Of a stretch of DNA of 6,736 bases, positions 5,556-6,736 are shown piece after piece. Origin of the DNA: an uncultured Clostridiaceae bacterium (GTDB lineage: Bacteria; Bacillota; Clostridia; TANB77; CAG-508); contig CATXTS010000108.1 of NCBI GenBank assembly GCA_958402495.1, forward strand, positions 1 to 6,736, given 5' to 3'. The first letter of the stretch is position 1, and each line of letters begins with the position of its first letter. A program made the position numbers and the translations under genes. The notes below the pieces were generated by a model that worked only from the letters and a program-made list of their open reading frames with translations, searched no databases and was not told the origin of the DNA.

Positions 5556-5600
5556 CCAGTATCTGTAAAATATGGAAATCATATATTTTATAGATACTGG
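5556..5600 (+). other. 19-bp hairpin in the recN 3' region
   Basis: Bases 5556-5574 pair with 5582-5600 without any bulge: 19 pairs, two of them G-U, around the seven-base loop GAAATCA. The outer nine pairs are CCAGTATCT with AGATACTGG. There is no T tract after it, so it is not an intrinsic terminator by itself; a separate terminator follows 15 nt later. It could be an RNA-processing or stability element, or a small palindromic repeat. Function is unknown. Confidence 0.75.
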
Positions 5601-5615
5601 GAGTTATAAACCAGG

Positions 5616-5640
5616 AAAAGGCTGTTGCCTTTTTTTGTTT
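5616..5640 (+). terminator. Rho-independent terminator after recN
   Basis: AAAAGGC (5616-5622) pairs with GCCTTTT (5627-5633) around the loop TGTT, and the 3' arm runs into a seven-T tract (5630-5636), then G and further Ts. It separates recN from the lysS promoter downstream. Confidence 0.9.
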
Positions 5641-5679
5641 TTCTCTTTTATCTGATAGGAAAATAAATCCATAAAGAGG

Positions 5680-5708
5680 TTTACATTTCCCTTATTTTGC
5701 TATATAAT
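5680..5708 (+). promoter_or_regulatory. Sigma-A promoter for lysS
   Basis: TTTACA (5680-5685; five of six consensus bases) and TATAAT (5703-5708; exact) are separated by 17 bases. The start site would be near 5715, leaving a leader of about 30-35 nt before the lysS ATG. That is too short for a T-box or riboswitch. Confidence 0.88.
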
Positions 5709-5748
5709 AAATACGTAAAATTATATGAAAAGTAAGGAGAGAAAAGCA

Positions 5749-6736
5749 ATGGAAAACAACAATCAAAATCAAACACCAGATTTAGAAGAAGATTTGAATC
5801 ATTTAGTACAAATTAGAAGAGATAAATTAGAAAAACTAAAACAGGAAGGAAAAAATCCTTTTGAAATTAGAAAATTTAATAGAACCCATACTAGCCAAGA
5901 AATAGTAGATAACTATGATGCTTTAGAAGGAAAAGATGTTACAGTAGCAGGTAGAATGATGGGTAAAAGAATCATGGGAAAGGCTTCATTTTGTCATATC
6001 CAAGATGGAGATGGCAGAATTCAAAGTTATGTTAGTATCAATGAATTAGGAGAAGAAAGTTATAAACAATTTAAAGAAGATGACGTAGGAGATATTATTG
6101 GAATTACTGGTTTTGTATTTAAAACAAAAACAGGTGAAATTTCTATACATGCTAAGGAAGTAACATTACTTTCTAAATCTTTAAGACCACTTCCAGAAAA
6201 ATTCCATGGATTGAAAGATACCGATTTACGTTACAGACAAAGATATGTAGATTTAATTATGAATCCAGAAGTAAAAGATACGTTCTTAACTAGAATCAAG
6301 ATTTTAAAAGAAATTAAAAAGATTTTAGATGAAAAAGGTTATTTAGAAGTAGAAACGCCTATTTTAAATACCATAGCAGGTGGTGCAACAGCTAGACCAT
6401 TTATTACCCATCACAATAGTTTAGATATAGATATGTATTTAAGAATTGCTAACGAATTATACCTAAAGAGATTGATTGTTGGTGGTTTTGATAAAGTGTA
6501 TGAAATGGGTAGAATGTTTAGAAATGAAGGTATGGATATTAAACATAATCCTGAATTTACCAATATAGAATTATATGCAGCTTATCAAGATTATCATGAT
6601 ATGATGGATATTACAGAAGAACTAGTTTCTAAAACTGCACAAAGAGTACTAGGAACTACAAAGATTACATATCAAGGTGTAGAAATTGATTTAACACCTG
6701 CATGGAAAAGAATTAGTATGATAGATAGTATTAAAG
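5749..6736 (+). CDS. lysS: Lysyl-tRNA synthetase, class II (partial, 3' end outside window)
   Basis: LysRS charges tRNA-Lys with lysine using ATP in the cytoplasm. The readable 329 residues start MENNNQNQTPDLEEDLNHL and remain open at the window edge; full-length proteins are about 490-510 residues, so roughly two-thirds is present. An N-terminal OB-fold anticodon-binding domain lies at about 65-155. The class II catalytic core then begins, with motif 1 ending in the ETP of VETPIL (202-204), GGATARPFITHHN from 211, MYLRIANELYLKRLIVGGF, and motif 2 as FRNEG (257-261) followed by HNPEF (266-270). These identify class II LysRS rather than the related AspRS or AsnRS. AAGGAG (5734-5739) precedes the ATG by nine bases. 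It has its own promoter. Confidence 0.97.
   Translation, partial: MENNNQNQTPDLEEDLNHLVQIRRDKLEKLKQEGKNPFEIRKFNRTHTSQEIVDNYDALEGKDVTVAGRMMGKRIMGKASFCHIQDGDGRIQSYVSINELGEESYKQFKEDDVGDIIGITGFVFKTKTGEISIHAKEVTLLSKSLRPLPEKFHGLKDTDLRYRQRYVDLIMNPEVKDTFLTRIKILKEIKKILDEKGYLEVETPILNTIAGGATARPFITHHNSLDIDMYLRIANELYLKRLIVGGFDKVYEMGRMFRNEGMDIKHNPEFTNIELYAAYQDYHDMMDITEELVSKTAQRVLGTTKITYQGVEIDLTPAWKRISMIDSIK

Noticed and set aside
5556..5600. Insertion sequence or MITE end
   Set aside because: It is a single hairpin with no flanking target duplication or transposase; other genome copies cannot be checked from this window.
5709..5748. T-box or riboswitch upstream of lysS
   Set aside because: The predicted transcript leader is only about 30-35 nt, and the hairpin and terminator at 5556-5640 lie upstream of the lysS promoter, so they belong to recN.
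1..6736. CRISPR array, defence system, prophage or novel gene cluster
   Set aside because: No spaced direct repeats and no unrecognised coding region. Every supported gene is a conserved housekeeping gene.

Overview
The window is a stretch of core genome from a low-GC Gram-positive bacterium, most likely a member of the Clostridia. The evidence is the strongly A/T-biased codon use, the strong GGAGG-type Shine-Dalgarno (SD) sites, the placement of rpsD inside the alpha operon, the zinc-binding forms of S4 and L36, and an L17 with a long internal insertion of the kind I associate with Clostridia. TGG encodes Trp and only TAA or TAG stops are used by the complete genes, so nothing suggests a recoded genetic code. 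The genus cannot be named from this window.

Layout. Positions 1-3720 hold the distal part of the large ribosomal-protein operon, all on the + strand: infA (3' end only), rpmJ, rpsM, rpsK, rpsD, rpoA, rplQ. A rho-independent terminator follows rplQ. recN comes next, with its own near-consensus sigma-A promoter. After recN there are a 19-bp hairpin and a second terminator. A second near-consensus promoter then drives lysS, which runs off the right edge.

How the genes work together. The first block makes initiation factor IF-1, four ribosomal proteins of the decoding and assembly regions plus L17, and the RNA polymerase alpha subunit, so ribosome and polymerase production are coupled. recN (double-strand-break repair) and lysS (lysyl-tRNA synthetase) are separate transcription units.

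No CRISPR array, transposon, prophage or unknown protein family is present. The most interesting content is in the spacers of the ribosomal operon. Three junctions are tight (29, 51 and 33 nt), but three are long (infA-rpmJ 189 nt, rpmJ-rpsM 220 nt, rpsD-rpoA 154 nt), and each long spacer folds into RNA helices when read by eye. The rpmJ-rpsM spacer is the best candidate. It has a long two-part hairpin, a second closed domain, a segment complementary to the rpsM SD, and an apical loop complementary to the bases between SD and start codon. This looks like an autogenous ribosomal-protein leader, with S4 the leading candidate by analogy to the E. coli alpha operon. The pairings were found by inspection only; no folding program, covariance analysis or Rfam search could be run.
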